Source: Acetobacteraceae bacterium (GTDB taxonomy: Bacteria > Pseudomonadota > Alphaproteobacteria > Acetobacterales > Acetobacteraceae). Taken from it: a DNA stretch of 8,651 nucleotides. Position numbers and translations under genes: made by a program. The stretch is taken from positions 1-8,651 of the forward strand of contig DAHUXX010000214.1 of assembly GCA_027306955.1 (NCBI GenBank), in the 5' to 3' direction. Shown here piece by piece: positions 7,819-8,651 of the stretch; positions within the stretch are counted from its first letter, which is position 1, and each line of letters begins with the position of its first letter. The notes below the pieces were generated by a model. The model had not been told where the DNA came from. It searched no databases and was given only the letters and a program-made list of their open reading frames with translations.

Positions 7819-8651
7819 GCGCGTTGCCGAGGGAGTCCGCCACGCGCGTGAGTTCCGTCTCCGTGATGGTCGGAAAGGAGGGCAGCGACATGCCGCGCGC
7901 CGAGATCGCCTCCGCGCGCGGGAAATGCTCGCCCCTCGCGTACATCGGCATCGTGTGCGCGGGGTAGAAGACCGGGCGCGTCTCCACCGCGTCGTGCGCC
8001 ATGCGCGCCATCAGCCGTTCGCGGTCCGTCCCCTCCGGCAGCAACAGGCTCACCAGCCATTCCGGCCCGTCGACGCCGTTGCCCGGCCGCTGATACGTGA
8101 CTGGCAGTCCGGACAGCAGCGCGCGATAGCGGGCAGAGACGTGCCGCTTGGCGGCGACGATGCTCTTCAGGCGCTCCATCTGCGCCAGCCCGATCGCCGC
8201 GACGATGTTGGTCATGCGGTAGTTGAAGCCCATCACCTCATGCCAGTAGCGCCTGGCAAAGGACTGGCCCTGACCGCGCGCCTGCAGCATCCGTTTCGCC
8301 AGCGCATCGTCATTGGCGATCACCATGCCGCCCTCGCCAGTGGTGATCGTCTTGTTGCCGAAAAAGCTGAACGTGCCGACATCGCCAAGCGTGCCGACAT
8401 GGCGGCCATGGATCGTGGTGGTGAACGCCTCGGCGCAATCTTCGACCACCCGAAGCCCGTGCTGGCGCGCGATCGCCATGATCGCGTCCATGTCACAGGC
8501 GGCGCCGTAGAGGTGAACCGGCATGATCGCCCTGGTGCGCGGCGTGACACGGGCCGCGACATCCGCGGGATCGAGCAGCCAATCGCCGTCGCGGCTGTCG
8601 GCGAAGACCGGGGTCGCGCCGCACTGGACGATGGTGTTGACCGAGGCGATG
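7796..8651 (-). CDS. rfbE: DegT/DnrJ/EryC1/StrS aminotransferase, GDP-perosamine synthase-like (5' end outside window)
   Basis: This is a PLP-dependent sugar aminotransferase. The closest remembered relatives are GDP-perosamine synthases (Per/RfbE), which transfer an amino group from glutamate to GDP-4-keto-6-deoxymannose, giving GDP-perosamine for O-antigen synthesis. The frame is open to the right edge, so the visible 284 residues lack an N-terminal portion of perhaps 80-90 residues. The PLP lysine is in FSFFGNKTITTGEGGMV (codon 8353-8351). VEDCAEA supplies the acidic residue that binds the pyridine nitrogen. Perosamine-synthase-type segments follow: GQGQSFARRYWHEVMGFNYR, MTNIVAAIGLAQ, ETRPVFYPAHTMPMY and RGMSLPSFPTI. 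The upstream codons (NTIVQCGATPVFADS) also match the family, so the internal ATG at 8524 is not the start. The gene points toward the flippase and overlaps its 3' end by 23 bp. The family is certain; the exact sugar product is inferred from motif similarity and not proven. Confidence 0.85.
   Translation of the reverse strand, partial: IASVNTIVQCGATPVFADSRDGDWLLDPADVAARVTPRTRAIMPVHLYGAACDMDAIMAIARQHGLRVVEDCAEAFTTTIHGRHVGTLGDVGTFSFFGNKTITTGEGGMVIANDDALAKRMLQARGQGQSFARRYWHEVMGFNYRMTNIVAAIGLAQMERLKSIVAAKRHVSARYRALLSGLPVTYQRPGNGVDGPEWLVSLLLPEGTDRERLMARMAHDAVETRPVFYPAHTMPMYARGEHFPRAEAISARGMSLPSFPTITETELTRVADSLGNALKEQGLA

Noticed and set aside
1..8651. CRISPR array, tRNA/rRNA gene, insertion sequence, toxin-antitoxin or phage-defence system
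   Set aside because: Reading through the window, I found no spaced direct repeats, tRNA-like cloverleaf, transposase or defence-protein motif. Coding sequences fill nearly all the DNA and are accounted for by six genes.

Overview
The window is about 8.6 kb of very GC-rich, densely coded chromosomal DNA. Codon use, the SMC sequence type and the gene repertoire suggest an alphaproteobacterium, perhaps of the Rhodospirillales/Acetobacteraceae. This placement is an inference from style, not from a marker gene. I see no rRNA, tRNA, CRISPR array, insertion sequence, phage gene or attachment site.

Layout, left to right. (1) The 3' part of smc, the chromosome-condensation ATPase, is cut by the left edge and ends at 1276. 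(2) A rhomboid intramembrane serine protease (about 1367-2683) carries an extra N-terminal membrane segment and a PH-like module. It probably starts at a TTG behind a good ribosome binding site, and a perfect 12-bp palindrome lies upstream of it. (3) An ABC exporter half-transporter (2749-4591) has a correct-looking N-terminus in a different frame from the rest of the protein. One extra base near 2867-2870 would explain this. (4) A divergent dihydroxy-acid dehydratase (IlvD/Edd family, 4655-6328). (5) A polysaccharide flippase-like membrane protein (6325-7818) whose GTG start overlaps the ilvD stop by 4 bp. (6) On the minus strand, running off the right edge, a PLP-dependent aminotransferase that closely resembles GDP-perosamine synthase. 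Its 3' end overlaps the flippase tail-to-tail by 23 bp.

Five genes read on the plus strand and one on the minus strand. Gaps between genes are short (1277-1366, 2684-2748, 4592-4654). Apart from the palindrome and ribosome binding site in the first and a hairpin in the second, I could not identify anything in them. I see no convincing sigma-70 promoter or U-tailed terminator.

How the genes may work together: smc is a housekeeping gene. The rhomboid protease and ABC exporter are membrane proteins of unknown substrate. The flippase and perosamine-type aminotransferase suggest that the right end is the edge of a surface polysaccharide (O-antigen or similar) locus, in which GDP-4-amino-4,6-dideoxymannose would be made and lipid-linked repeat units flipped across the inner membrane. 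The dehydratase belongs to branched-chain amino acid synthesis by family, but it is a variant and sits in an operon-like arrangement with the flippase. I find no clear previously undescribed multi-gene system. The points most worth a second look are the frameshifted ABC exporter, the PH-like/rhomboid fusion and the variant IlvD.
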